Assembly: GCA_016617855.1 (NCBI GenBank)
Contig: JAECUM010004331.1
Location: 1 to 64,000, forward strand
DNA from: Megalonaias nervosa
Taxonomy: Eukaryota; Mollusca; Bivalvia; Unionida; Unionidae
Length of the DNA: 64,000 nt
Direction of reading: 5' to 3'
This document shows positions 14,099-25,670 of the stretch, in pieces; position 1 is the stretch's first letter; the number at the start of each line of letters is the position of its first letter. Both the position numbers and the translations under genes were made by a program. The notes under the pieces were generated by a model that was not told where the DNA came from, ran no database searches, and worked only from the letters and a program-made list of their open reading frames with translations.

Positions 14099-14329
14099 TC
14101 AGTCGCTTTGTTTTACATGTTGGTCCAGCTGCGTCTGCTAACAAACGAACATGTAGTATACACTTCATGAACAAAAAACTGTACTCATAATGCACATGTT
14201 CCAGGACATGTTGTGTAAGGTGGACCACTTGCACACAATTAGCAGATGACATGTTCACTTGCTATCCACTAAAAACGCTGAATAAATTTTTTTTTTCTTC
14301 AAAATATGAAACATAAAGCAAAAGAAATG

Positions 14330-15515
14330 CAGAGCTGCCAACCCTCCAGACTCGCGATTAGTGAAAATGGGGATAAAAATTAGTGAATTTTGAACACAAT
14401 TAGTGAAAATTTATACCATGACACAAGCTCCATCCACTTTGATGGTCAGTACTTTATTATATGAAAATCCCAAAATAAACTAAAACATTATTTACATTAA
14501 TTACAAATACAAATTTATCTGCAGTCAAATTTACTGATATACACAAACTTCACGCTAAGTGTCAATATAAGATGCTGACTTGAACTTCCTCAACTGGTCT
14601 ATGGTAAATTTGTTTTCAAAACAGTTCAGGCTTCTTACCTGCTGTTTAATCTTGGCAACTAAAATTGTTGCAAATTTTCAGCACCTAAGGAGGCACTTAA
14701 GTTTGTCTTATTTTTCCTTACAATTCGAAATACTCTTTCACTGTCACTGTTCTCCAACTGAGAAAGGCAAGTTCTGTTAAACAAGAAAACTCACAATGCT
14801 TCAGCAATGGTACCTTGCAGGACTTGAGTAGGTGGCTTAAAGTACCCCAGAGCTGAAATCTACTGGGTGCTCTTCAGTTTTCCAATATCTATATGCTTTT
14901 TGCAAGCTGTGATTTTTCACATCATTCTGCCTCATGTCCACAGGGGCTCATATCGTTGCTTACAATTTATCTGTCATACATGTACTATATAATATTAATT
15001 TGATGAAATGTCGAATGATGAACGATTAGTGGTGTCAGCGCATGCGCAGAAAAATATGGACTCAAGAAAATTATTATGATACATGCTAATCTTTTAACAT
15101 CTCAAAAATTCCTACACTCGAAAAAGCTGTCTTCATTTGGTGTTTGTTTAAAAAATTACAGTAGCTACGAGTTATGTACATGTGCCATTTAAAAATAAAA
15201 TAAGCTGGGTCCCAGTTTTCTTCACAAGTAATTTTAAAACTTCTGTTCTAAATATAGATTATATACTTTACAATGCTAGCTACAGGGCAAACAACTATTG
15301 GATATAGTTCTATTAGCATCACATCTAGCAACACTGGACCGTTATGGGTATCAGTGACCACTGCTGCTATTTTGACCAGCACTTAATGGGATAAAACTTA
15401 TTTTACTCATGATTGAGAATTCGGGAATTCGTGATTTCTTGCATGCAGTGTGAATCTGTGAATCGCACTGAAAAGCTGTGAAATTCATGCCAAATTGTGA
15501 GGGTTGGCAGGTCTG
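14330..15515 (-). mobile_element. hAT-type transposon, deleted copy (inner)
   Basis: Termini CAGAGCTGCCAACCCTC and, reverse complemented, CAGACCTGCCAACCCTC match at 16 of 17 positions. GAAATG is repeated on both sides (14324-14329 and 15516-15521), giving an apparent 6-bp target duplication. The only coding remnant is the transposase C-terminus at 14660-14765 on the minus strand. It is nested inside the hAT-like remnant 13222-15670. Confidence 0.85.
14660..14765 (-). pseudogene. hAT transposase C-terminal (dimerisation) fragment
   Basis: The minus strand encodes NSDSERVFRIVRKNKTNLSA, which fits the conserved hAT dimerisation-domain pattern (N.D.ERVFS..RK..T..R..L). Stops follow within about 30 codons and the catalytic region is absent. 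It is too short to be functional. Its orientation agrees with the element ends at 14330 and 15515. Confidence 0.7.
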
Positions 15516-15670
15516 GAAATGCATAAACATATGGTTCAGATATTTTTTTTTTTCCATTTTCACAAACTTCAAGAACATTCAAGGACACAATATTTGATTA
15601 CAATTCAAGCATACAGGACATGAAAGGGGATTTCAAAACCCAAGGATATTCAGGGTGGATATGAAACCTA

Positions 15671-16015
15671 ATAAAAGAGTAAATGTTATAAAAAAAAAAA
15701 AAAAATTTAACATTAGAGAAAAAATAGTAAATTATATGGAATTGATGTATCAATCATGTAATCATAATACTGATCTATTTCTAACAAGTGTTTTGACAGA
15801 TATTTAAGTACGCAGTTTCCAGTTTCAGACTGTTGGTGTTGGTGCATTTGGTTATTGAGACAAAAAACACAATGAAAACTGATTTCTTTGAAGGGTGTTT
15901 GGCATGTTTCTATATATGTTATACTGCATTACAGATTGATTCTGTGGCAGCACAGATAAAGTGTGTGACTTAGACATACAAACACATCTGACATTGAAGC
16001 ACAAGGTTGTGAGTT
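15671..16015. other. Unassigned non-coding sequence
   Basis: Starts with an A-rich tract at about 15690-15705. No gene or element end was recognised. Confidence 0.5.
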
Positions 16016-16019
16016 CAGG

Positions 16020-16250
16020 CATGTTATATAGAGATTGCTCTTTTTAAACTCAGATTACTCTTTACTGCCACTTATATTAGTAATAATTACGCTTATATCC
16101 CTCTTGGGGGCTGGCATGTATGAACCTACAACAAAACAGTTCAAGTTCACATTTATTAAAATTTCCCTTTGATCAGATACCCAGGTAACTGATCATGAGA
16201 CAGACATGTACCCGGTAGAAGCTTCCTAACTTTCTGACACCTCTAAGAGT
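16020..16250 (+). repeat. Dispersed 240-bp repeat, copy 1
   Basis: Shares long blocks with 33768-34012, including TTATATTAGTAATAATTACG, GGCATGTATGAACCTACAAC and the trailing CCCAGGTAAC. A shorter copy is at 34835-34945. No terminal repeats or target duplication were found, so the element class is unknown; a LINE or SINE 3' end is possible. Confidence 0.75.
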
Positions 16251-16589
16251 AATGAAAACTTTTCCTGGCTGGAAGAACTTTTGACTTTGTGTGAACAGTG
16301 AGACTGCTGACTGAAGAAAGCTAAGCAATCAGTGAATGCTTGTACTGTTACTGAAGCTTGTTTCTAATGTCAAGTGCAACTGATTACAATAATTTGCCAG
16401 GTAGTGATCTGGATTCCATGTCTTATTAGAGAGAGAGGAACTTTGCTAGAAACAGTTAATGATCTAGATATGCTTCATCACAGGTTCATCTCATATTTCT
16501 GCATTATGCATATTATGCAATAAGAAAATAAACATACCAAAAAATGTGAAACATCGATTTCATCTAATGCTCAGTAACATTTTGACAGT

Positions 16590-16830
16590 CTGCAGGGTCT
16601 ATGGTATGAAAGAAAGATTTCGAGGGGTCATCAAATCCGAAAGAAGGGTTCAATGGCCCCAAGGTCAAGTGGTCTAAAGATGCATTAATCCCAAGATTTT
16701 CTGGTATGAAAGAAGGGTTCAACGTTTTAAAGGTTCAGTGGTCCAAAGATATGCTAATCCAAAGGTTCATTTGTTTGAAAGAAGGGTTCAAAAGCCCAAA
16801 AGTTAACTAGTCTGGACCAATAAAAATGTA
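16590..16830. repeat. Degenerate short tandem repeat (GAAAGAAGGGTTCAA units)
   Basis: GAAAGAAGGGTTCAA-type words recur at about 16609, 16637, 16700 and 16778. They are separated by GGT(C/T)CA.TGGTC.AAAGAT segments, giving a period of about 60-75 bp. The region 22920-23215 contains similar words in reverse complement. Confidence 0.6.
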
Positions 16831-17369
16831 TTTGAAATAAATGTTCAAATAAATGTAAGGTAATGGCTGTAAATCTTGCAACATGAAAACATTACTATTT
16901 TCCTTCATGTCCCAAGACTTATGTGCATGTAGAAAAAGTATCATTTTCAGTGTCCCAACATTTGAAGAAACAAATATATGTAAAGGACAAAATTGGCAAG
17001 ATCAATACATGTCAGACAATCATGACCAGCTCTTTCAATACTCACATAAAAGATACTACAGTATAAACTGTAATGATTGTTTTGTTATTATTTTGCATGT
17101 GCACATTTTTCAGATTTCTCCAACATGAAATTAAATAAAGGTGTACGAAGTAGTCCAGGCTGTAATATAATGTACAGTACTTACATAGTGCAAATGGTGC
17201 TTAGCATCACTTATATCTTTGTTATTCCTGAATGTATCAGATGCACAGTTTGCTTCATTCACTGTTTTTACCAAATCACATTCTTCCAGATTAGATTTAA
17301 ACTAGATGTAGATAGCCGTTTCATTTACTCTGATCCACACATTCACGAGTTACTGATTTCAGTGATATA

Positions 17370-18632
17370 CAGTGTATCCCCCAGGGGTGTAAAATTGAGG
17401 GTTTAAAAAAACCTGGTGTCAGAACTGGGGGTCAAATAAAGAATGTGGGGGTCAAAAATGTACTGACAAATTTTCTTCTGACCCGTACTTTTTCAGCTTG
17501 AAATGGGATATTGCAACTTGCACAACATTCTCTCTCTCTCTAAAAATACAAATAAACCAACATGCACAATTAACAAACAAATGCTGTGTCCATTAAAAAA
17601 AAATTTTATTAGTTCATTTTTCTTTTAGTAACACTCTTCTTATAATCTTTTTGTAGCAAAATTATAGACCAACACATTACATGTAAGTCAATACAAAAAG
17701 CCAAATAAATCTTTTCAACCAAATGGCAGTTAATTTACTGCCTGTCATAAAATGTGTACTATCAGTTTTATTGTACTTCATCCTAGAACACATTTATACA
17801 AAAATCAAAGAGGCTAATGATTCCTCTTCTTTTTAATAAGTTACACTTCAACTTTTAGATCTTTATTTTATTGCAGCAAAGTTACAAACCAACAAAATCT
17901 GCAATGATGCATTTGTCTCTGCAAGTTTACGGGTTTCTTTGTTGTGAAAGAATGTCTTGGGTGATAATGTGTTCTCCAGATATCTTGTGGTGAACAAGGG
18001 CAGATTTTTTAAAATTCTTAAACCCTGTCATGAAAGAATTATTCATTTTTGCAATCTTCACAATCACACGATGAGGAGTCACACCGATAATCCCAATGGA
18101 CGTGCCATATTTCAGTCAAGGGAATAATTTTCTCCATTTTTCATTAAAGTTAGATCTGCAGTTACTCTTTTGTGTTCTGCTTCTTTCCCTTTCTGGGCTA
18201 ATGATTGTTAGTGCATGCTGTTTTAATCTGGAGATCACCTTCTAGTGCAACAAGCATTGAGGTTAAACATCTGGACGACATCTTGCTGAGCTCGATGGAA
18301 ATTACGTGAGAGCTTGCGAGATTAGGGGAAGCTACTCCATCATAACATTGCCTATGCTAGTCTGGTTCCCCGTTTTGTATGCTCCCTGCATTGCACTCCG
18401 CTATACGAATAGCATTGTGCAACGCAGAGAGCATACAAAGCAGGGATCCAGACTATGCCTATGCTCGATGTATACATGATGCCATCCATCATCCAAAGCA
18501 TTGGATATTGAATAAATCCGATCACATTAGGTGAATCCTTTGCGTAAAAAAAAAGCACGGCAACAAAATGTGTGCATCAATTTTCTGCAGCCTGCGTCCC
18601 TGATGCACAAGTGTGCGTAAAGGGAAACACTG
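17370..18632. mobile_element. hAT-type non-autonomous transposon
   Basis: The left end CAGTGTATCCCCC and the reverse complement of the right end, CAGTGTTTCCCTT, are terminal repeats of a common hAT type. GATATA occurs on both sides (17364-17369 and 18633-18638) as an apparent 6-bp target duplication. No transposase motif was seen in the 1.26 kb interior, so it depended on another copy. A hairpin MITE is inserted at 18358-18455. Confidence 0.8.
18358..18455. mobile_element. Mutator-like hairpin MITE with 9-bp duplication
   Basis: A 98-bp near-palindrome runs from TAGTCTGGTTCCCCG to GGATCCAGACTA. It is bordered on both sides by TGCCTATGC, a perfect 9-bp target duplication as made by Mutator-type transposases. 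It is the same family as 11543-11643 but better preserved. As single-stranded DNA or RNA it would fold into one long hairpin. Confidence 0.88.
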
Positions 18633-18639
18633 GATATAA

Positions 18640-19338
18640 GCGATCCTACAAAGTTATGTAATCTATATGAAAAGGTTCACACATTTTTTATTGTACAAGG
18701 CACATAACCAGCAAATTTTCACACAACTGTCAAATGTTCATTAGAAAATTATCATAATATAAGCTAAAATTCTGAATATTGGTTGATTAAGATCATCATC
18801 AATCTATTTTCATTTGTGTTTTTACTTGACAAAATTGTAAACTTCCACAGACTGGCAAGCTGGCTGTTTGAGCATTCTCCTTCATTTAAATTGGCAGATT
18901 CGTCTTCTGTTTTCTGACAGCAAAAACAAGGCTGGTTAATCAATTAAACCATCAAACTGGCTTGGGCACAGTGGGAGTTTTGTCCAGCAGCTTTGACAGT
19001 ACTTTGATGTGTAACTGCTTTTCACTTCACAATGTTAGCATGATTTCCATAGCTGTGTAAGAGTTCTTAAGGTCACTTTCATCAACATAAATTACAACCA
19101 ACTTCATATGGTATTATGATTATTTCCAAAACATTATTTCTGAAACTTCCTTAGTGTATTTTGGAAATATTATTTAAGTTTAGTGTAGTGATGCCTATGA
19201 TTAGAATCTAAGCATTGTACTTCAAACAGGCGCAAGTTAAAATCATCAATGTACATGCAGTGATGCCATTATGTAAATATACTTAATAAATACTATTATT
19301 GTTCGTTTATGTCATACCGGAATCACATTTTAATGAGT
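18640..19338. other. Unassigned non-coding sequence
   Basis: AT-rich, with no gene or element end recognised. Confidence 0.5.
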
Positions 19339-19340
19339 TA

Positions 19341-22300
19341 CCGTATTTCATGTTAGTTTTCGTACCCTTTAATTTTTCGTACACCTTCAAGCCAATAAAA
19401 ATAATAATAAATTAAATCTATCATATTTTTTCATACACACAACTTCATATTTTTAGTCATCCTATCTTTTTTCTTACATAAAACAATGTATCACTTTGAG
19501 ACACAAAACGACCAATTTATTCTTTGCCGAGTATATCTGGTATAATCTCATATGAGAAATATAAATATTTGTTTCCTAAATGAAACACAAACCCCAATTA
19601 TCTGTCATCTTCACGTAAATGTGTAAGCGAGGCATCTAATAATGAAAAAGAAAATAAACAACTAAAGAAATATTCACCAATTGTAAGTGTATAGCAAGTC
19701 CCTTGCTCAGCTTACTCGGAAAGGGCAACTGTTTTGTTAATTGAGAATCTATTCGCATTCATCATATTGCCCTTCTTTGTCTTTTGTATTGGCGGGAAAA
19801 TATGATTGATGCTTTTGTTCTGTTGTTGTCATTACAATATGTATACCGCTATTCATTAACAGCTGGACAACATCGTTAATGAGTGCTCTTTATTACATCA
19901 GTCAGTGTAGCTAAGAAATGTGCACATTTGAAAATGAGTTCTGAAGCCATTTGAGTTTATTTATCCAGTGATAACCGTAACAACCCAGTTGATTTTAATC
20001 ATAAATGCAAAGTTATTGACTCCATGAGTGCTATTAATATAGAGGTAATATCTTCAAAGATCTTGGACTGTTCGTTCTTGGACATGTCTTCATTATTACG
20101 TTTCTTCAAACCCCTGCCAAAGGGAGAGACTTTTATCCCACCACCACCACCTAAATGTACTGACCCACCAAGCAAAAGGCAGAAAATTAGACCTGGATGG
20201 GCCAGAAAAGACAAAGGTGAAGCCCGTCACCTGTCTGTTACTCCAGTTGCCGAGATCACCAATGAAAAAGATGATGATGAACTGCACAACTCAAATATTG
20301 ATGCAGCAGATAATGCCATCATACCAAAAGATACTATTGAAACAGTGCCCATTGTTGCTGAAAAATTTCCTGAGCCTGCAGTAGACAAGCTGGACCATAG
20401 CAAAGATATGAGGGATATAAGCCAGTTTCCTGGTACTGCAAAGTCACCAGTAAGAGGAAAGTATAAGAAATGGAACATTAACAATAAAATAAGAATTGTT
20501 CAGGAGACAAAACTATGTGGAATTAGGCCCATAGCTGCAAAGTATCACCTTACACCAAGTACTTTATCAAGCTGGATGAAAATGGATTTTTCGAAAAATA
20601 TTCAAAGGACAAAGAAAGGATCCATCCCAAGTACCGGCTGACCCTTGATGTATTCGCATGAGAAAGAGCAGGAAATTTTATCCTGGTTACTTTGTATGTG
20701 GGACCATCACATGCCAGTAACTATTGAGATGTTACAAAATTATGCTACTGCAGTTATTCAGGAGGAAAATCCAATGTTTCAGGGCTCAATAGGATGGACT
20801 GATAGCTTTTTCAAGCGAAATGGATTTGCGCTGAGATGCAGAACGTCAATATCTCAAAAACTACCTTGAGACCTAGAGGAAAAAATAGACAGCTTTACCA
20901 GATATAAAGAGGGCTGCAGGAGGAGGAGGAATTTTATGAACATTTAACTGGAAATATGGATGAAATGCCAGTGTATTTCGACTTGGTTCCAGGGAAGATA
21001 ACTGATAAAGTTGGGACGAGAGAGGTGCGTATTAGAGGTACCGGCAGTGACAAGCACCATTTAACTTGTGTATTGACATGCCTGGCATCTGGTGACTTGC
21101 TACCACCCATGATAATCTTTCAGGAAAAAAGAAACTTAAAAAATCTAAAGATCCCAAAGGGAGTTGTTGTGAAAGTTCAACAAAATGTATGGATGGATGA
21201 ACATCTAATGTTGGATTATACTGATGAAGTTTGGAAAGCACACATGAAGTGCGCACCTTCTCTCCTAGTGTTGGATTCATTCCGTGGCCATTTGACTGAT
21301 GGAGTTGAAAAAAACATGAAAAAAATCCCGAACAACAATGGCTGTTATCCCCAGTGGATGCACAAGTAAACCGCAGCCACTAGATGTATATCTAAATAAG
21401 CCTTTCAAGGGACTGCTGTGGAAAAAATGGTCAACATACATGAAGGACCAGGCTTCCAAAAATATTGCAACCAGGGAAGCTGGTGAGGGGGCAATCAAAA
21501 AAATTCCAGCCCCTTCAAAGCAGCAGATGACTGAATGGATTTTTTAAGCCAGTGAAGAGTTAGAGAAGAAAAAGGACATGATAATCAGTAGTTTCTAAGT
21601 TACTGGCCTTTCAAATGCAATAAATGGCAGAGAGGACCACTGGATAAGGAGTGACAATGGGGCTCCATTGGAAAGTCGTTCTAGTGATGAAGAATGTGAA
21701 TGGTTTGCGGGTTTTGAGCTGGAAGACTTGTAAAACTCGTGAAAATTAAGAATTTTTCATCGCATAATGTTTTTGCATTTGTTTTGTGCATTCGTCCAAC
21801 GTTGGATCACAAATTGTATCCTTGAAAATAACAACATGTTGTGTTTATAATATAAAAATATTTTTTGATACATGTTGCTTTGTTGTTCTCTCTCTCTCTC
21901 TCTCTCTATTAAATTCATTTGCCATCTTTTTCAACTGGCTTCAGCACAAGTATCAGTAGATTAATACTGTTCTTGTGCTAATGGGCTTGTTGTACACCTT
22001 TCAACACCCTATGGGCAGCCTCATTTCCCTATGTACAGCCTCCTTAATTTGATCTGTTGAGGTGAATCTGGTCTTCAGTCCATTATTTACTGGAAAAGAC
22101 CAAGCTAAAGGTCAAAGCATATTTAATTAGCATGTATATTGCATCTGCATAGCCTTGTGGCCTACTGACAATAGATCTCATAATTACAACAAAAACAATT
22201 TATTTATTCAGGTTTTAATTGCCAATGGAATATAATAGTGTCCTTGTAGTGTTTACGTAAGGAATAACACAACTGACAGGTAACTGAACAATAAAGATTA

Positions 22301-22556
22301 TTCTCTCTCTCTCTCTCTCATAACAAAACAATCAGATTCTTGAGCTGTGAGCAGAATGAGACAGAATTTGTACATTTATTTTGTACGTTAGGTTGTCGAG
22401 TGTCGTTGTGTTCCATAGACCTTGTTCGGATATGATCCCTTTATTTTTCATAAACGGTCATTACCACAAAATGATAATTATTTATTTTACACATAATTTT
22501 TTGTACACTGAAACTAATAATTATATTTTGTGTACAAAAAATTACATGAAATACAG
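19341..22556 (+). mobile_element. pogo-family DNA transposon, near complete
   Basis: The left end CCGTATTTCATGTTAG and the reverse complement of the right end, CTGTATTTCATGTAAT, match, and both are flanked by TA (19339-19340 and 22557-22558). TTTTTCGTACAC/TTTTTTGTACAC repeats lie just inside both ends and could be extra transposase-binding sites. The 3.2 kb element holds one plus-strand transposase gene (20024-21733) with all recognisable domains. CT dinucleotide runs occur at about 21887-21908 and 22303-22319. The few lesions suggest it is one of the youngest autonomous-class insertions here. Confidence 0.9.
20024..21733 (+). pseudogene. pogo/Tigger-type transposase, few frameshifts
   Basis: The product would bind the element ends and catalyse cut-and-paste transposition in the nucleus. 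Domains in order: a 130-residue proline- and acid-rich leader; a helix-turn-helix of the psq/CENP-B class (about residues 146-190, KYKKWNINNKIRIVQETK); a second CENP-B-type HTH at about 20645-20869; and a DDE_1 core. In the core the first aspartate is in GNMDEMPVYFD (about 20950), the second in LLVLDSFRGH (about 21270) and the third in PQPLDVYLNKPFK (about 21370), so the DDD triad is kept. An acidic tail ends near 21733. Breaks: a stop and shift at about 20640, a stop at 20867 with a shift by 20915, and a shift at about 21350-21370. The start at 20024 is the first ATG in frame. A PCNA-box-like MSSLLRFF lies at residues 21-28. Confidence 0.88.
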
Positions 22557-22558
22557 TA

Positions 22559-22915
22559 GGTACACTTTCATGGCAAGATAAAAACGTAATTCCTGGTGCA
22601 CTGGTACAAAATTCTAATGCAATGATGCATAAACAAACAATAATAAAATAGAGCCAAAATGGAGAGGTTGCTGTTATAAACATGTACAGCAACCCACTAA
22701 TGCTCAATTCTTGTCATCATCTGATCAAATTATACATATCTGAATTAGTAGAAATATCAAGAAAACAGGAAAATTAAACTTGTAATACATTAAAAAATGG
22801 TATTATTTCATGTCTCAACATTTACAGTTCATAAAAAAAATTACTTTTGAAAATAATTAAGCGTGTCCCAAGACTTATAGTGTCCCAAATTTACAGTCAT
22901 TAAGGACACTCATTT
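22559..22915. other. Unassigned non-coding sequence
   Basis: Flank of the pogo element. AT-rich, no feature recognised. Confidence 0.5.
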
Positions 22916-22919
22916 TCAA

Positions 22920-23215
22920 ATACCTTTGGACCAAAGAAATTTCCAACTTGTGAATGCTTTTCTCAAATATTTTTGGTTGAATTACCCTTCGGACTAATAG
23001 ACCCCTTGTCAGAAACCTTTGGACTAACCAACTTCCAAGCTTGTGAACCTTTGAACCCTTTCCTTCGAAGTTACGAAACCTTTGGATCAGTGAACCTTCA
23101 GATTACTGTACCCTTCATTCTTCAAACTTGTGAACCTTCTGAACAATGGAACTTTAAGCCAAAATGTTCGGAAAATAGAGCTCTTGTACAAAAATAGTTC
23201 TGACTTGTGAACCTG
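22920..23215. repeat. Degenerate short tandem repeat (CTTGTGAACCTT units)
   Basis: CTTGTGAA(C/T), CCTTTGGA and ACCCTTC words recur every 30-60 bp. Read in reverse they resemble the GAAGGGTTC/AAGGTTCA words at 16590-16830, so both may derive from one old satellite. Stop codons are scarce in one frame only because of the word composition. Confidence 0.5.
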
Positions 23216-23244
23216 TGGAACATCAAGCAGTTACATGATGATAT

Positions 23245-23541
23245 AGACTGCCCCAGTGGCCTAGTGGTTAGAGTGTCTGCCTTGGATGTGGGAAGTCATG
23301 GGTTCGAACCCCCGCCAAGTCATACCAATGGTACTAACAGCTGCCTCATTATGTGCTCAGCATAAAGAGGCTAGTGTTAGGGCTGGTCGGCCTGGTGTCA
23401 GGATAATGTGACCAGGTGGAACATGACACTTCATGTCTGCGACATGATGCCCTAGTGCTAGACATCACTAAAAATTGCCACACTGCAGACATCGTAGCGA
23501 TATGACTGAAAAATTGTTAAAGCTACATTAAAACTCCAAAT

Positions 23542-23638
<97 letters not shown>

Positions 23639-23640
23639 TG
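23245..23640 (+). mobile_element. tRNA-derived SINE (family 1), diverged copy with long CA tail
   Basis: The tRNA-like head (TGGCCTAGTGG, then GGTTCGAACCCC) is followed by the conserved body, including GGTACTAACAGCTGCCTC, CTGGTCGGCCTGGTGTCAGG and GACTGAAAAATTGTTAAAGC. The CA tail runs from about 23545 to 23636. It is more diverged than the copies at 40849 and 55927, so older. No duplication can be read because the 3' side has been tandemly duplicated. Confidence 0.88.
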
Positions 23641-23983
23641 CTCAAGTTTACTTGGCGATCTAAACATGCAGGTATATAACTTATGTACAATACTGACACA
23701 CATCAAATGATTACATGTTTTTCCAAGTTCAAGTAAGCTTCAAGATTTTGCTTGACTGAAAAATTGTTAAAGCTACTTTAAAAATCCAAATCTCACACAC
23801 ACACACACACACACAGACACACAGACAGACACAGACACAGACACACACACATACACACACACACACACGATGCTCAAGTTTACTTGGCGATCTAGATATG
23901 CAGGTATATAACTTATGTACAATACTGACATACATCAAATGAGTACATGTTTTTCCAAGTTCAAGTAAGCTTCAAGATTTTGC
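23504..23983 (+). repeat. Two-copy tandem duplication of a SINE tail and its flank
   Basis: The block GACTGAAAAATTGTTAAAGC ... CA run ... GATGCTCAAGTTTACTTGGC ... AAGCTTCAAGATTTTGC occurs at about 23504-23751 and again at 23755-23983. The units differ mainly in the length and purity of the CA tract: the second has CAGACA interruptions at 23814-23838. Because the unit begins inside the SINE, it arose after insertion. Confidence 0.93.
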
Positions 23984-24089
23984 ATGGATGAGTTACTTAC
24001 AATTTCTGTTAGTAATTGTGGAATTAATTTTGATTTTGCATGGATGAGTTACTTACAATTTCTATTAGTAATTGTGAAAGGCAGTAATT
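23973..24089 (+). repeat. Two-copy tandem repeat, about 58 bp
   Basis: GATTTTGCATGGATGAGTTA followed by CTTACAATTTCT.TTAGTAA occurs at about 23974 and 24032. The end of the preceding duplication is reused, showing serial slippage at this site. Confidence 0.9.
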
Positions 24090-25080
24090 AATTTTGATAC
24101 AAGGTAGTTCTACAGAATGGGAGCCAAATGATCAAGTGTGTAGGTCTCATTGTTAATAACAAAAGGCAGAATTAGATCTCTGCAGGTAGTTCAGAGGAAG
24201 ACCACTGTCTATTTTAAACAACTAATCTGACTTGTGCAAGGAATGGAAGACAAAAAACAACAAACCAGATCAATGCAAATATATGATACTAGCAGTACTG
24301 ATTAGGTCACAAGTTTTTCTTTGGATCAATGATTTTTCCTTTCTGAAAATCAAACAATGGATTAGCCTGTTGTTATTCAGTATGATTCGCTTACTCCCGA
24401 GTGCAATATTTATTGTTGATATTAACAGCAAAGAAAACAAACTTGCAGAAGAACCAACCTGTTGTGCTTTTAGGTTATTAAAGATGTGAAATCTTAATAA
24501 TGCTTTCTTAGGCAACAATTTTTGCTTTAGCATGTTCATGTAGCAACTGAAATAGCTTGCTTTTTCAAGTTTCAGTTACTATGCTTTCTCAATAATGTTG
24601 TGATTGGCTGTCAGAAAAAAATCACACACTATGTTAACAAGAACTCTTGCATGAGGTAACCATTATAACTTAGGCAATTTTGTTTCACTTCAGTCAGGCA
24701 TGAATGTGAATTTATTACTAATCTGTTTGATTTTTTTTATTCTTTGAACTGCAGGGATTACAAAATCACCGACTTCATATGATCATTAAAAAAGATATTG
24801 TGTGAACTGTAGCAGAAATAAGGACATGAATGAATCTGGAGATTCTGATAATGAAGTATGAAAAATAATTAGAGTAATTGCGCAAAATGTAGTATTAATA
24901 AAGTTTGCATGGCATTGTCATTATCTTAATATTATCTAAAATTTGTTTGGCATTGTGTATCTTACATTATCTTTTTAAGAACTAGGAAATGTCTATACAA
25001 ACTGAATGATCACTTCTTTTTTCAATATTAAAACAGAATCAAATTGCTATATCGATATAGAAAAATTGTTGCCTTTTTCA
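24090..25080. other. Unassigned non-coding sequence
   Basis: No gene or transposon end was recognised. Confidence 0.5.
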
Positions 25081-25084
25081 CTGT

Positions 25085-25670
25085 CTGGACCTCTTTAGTG
25101 CATGCTTGCAGGGGTCATAAACAATAAAGCACACCCATATTACTGAGACCATGCCCACTCTGTGGTGGTCATCAGATGCAACTCAGCAAGAAAGTACGGT
25201 TTGCAGAGTTCTCCCTGTGATATGCCACAGCAACTCTGTCAGGATGCGCCAAGATGGTGGGAGTCTTTTCCTTCATTCTCTCCACTCTCTCTCCACAACC
25301 ACTGCAAAGCATGGGGTTTGAAAAATCATGTGAGCTGTACTGCTGTATCTACAAAAACACCAAGTATGAGTACTATATCCTGAAAGACCGTTTGCAAATT
25401 CATATCCTTCCAATTTAGACACAGTTCACCAACATCAAATTTGTTCTTTCCAGTTATGTTGAAATAATACTTTAGTTTTACCAGTATTATCTTCGATGCC
25501 ACTGCCTGTGAACCATTTGTCCAGTTTTTTGGGCAGCCTGTAAAGAAACGTCCAATTCATGCTTTGTGTTTTGGATGTCCAATAATGTTGCGTCATCTGC
25601 ATCAAGATCTGTAGATGAAATAAGAGTCCCCCCAAAAGTTGGCAGGTCATTAGCAAATAATATAAATAAA
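25085..25670 (-). pseudogene. LINE reverse transcriptase, 3' part
   Basis: The minus strand encodes LTLFILFANDLPTFGGTLIS and then DADDATLLDI, matching the region of non-LTR reverse transcriptases that ends in the catalytic YADD box. Here Y is replaced by D. Further down, NTGKTKVL corresponds to the conserved NxxKTK(V/T) segment. Frames then break up. The 5' half continues at 28197-28440, the two parts being separated by a DNA transposon. The general pattern is Jockey/CR1-like; the exact clade cannot be fixed from this much sequence. Confidence 0.8.

Larger units (their letters stand above)
13222..15670 (-). mobile_element. hAT-like transposon remnant (outer)
   Basis: The left end CAGGATTCATACAGGTG and the reverse complement of the right end, AGGTTTCATATCCACCC, resemble the CAGG-TTCATAC termini of one hAT group. 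Both ends are followed by TTCAAGGACA repeats. A BED-like coding remnant (13771-14098, minus) lies inside in the expected orientation, and a second hAT element (14330-15515) is inserted upstream of it. No clear 8-bp target duplication was found, so the exact right end is uncertain by a few bases. Confidence 0.5.

Noticed and set aside
23458..23938. Minus-strand ORFs with long Val-Cys runs
   Set aside because: Produced by the CA microsatellites; no coding value.
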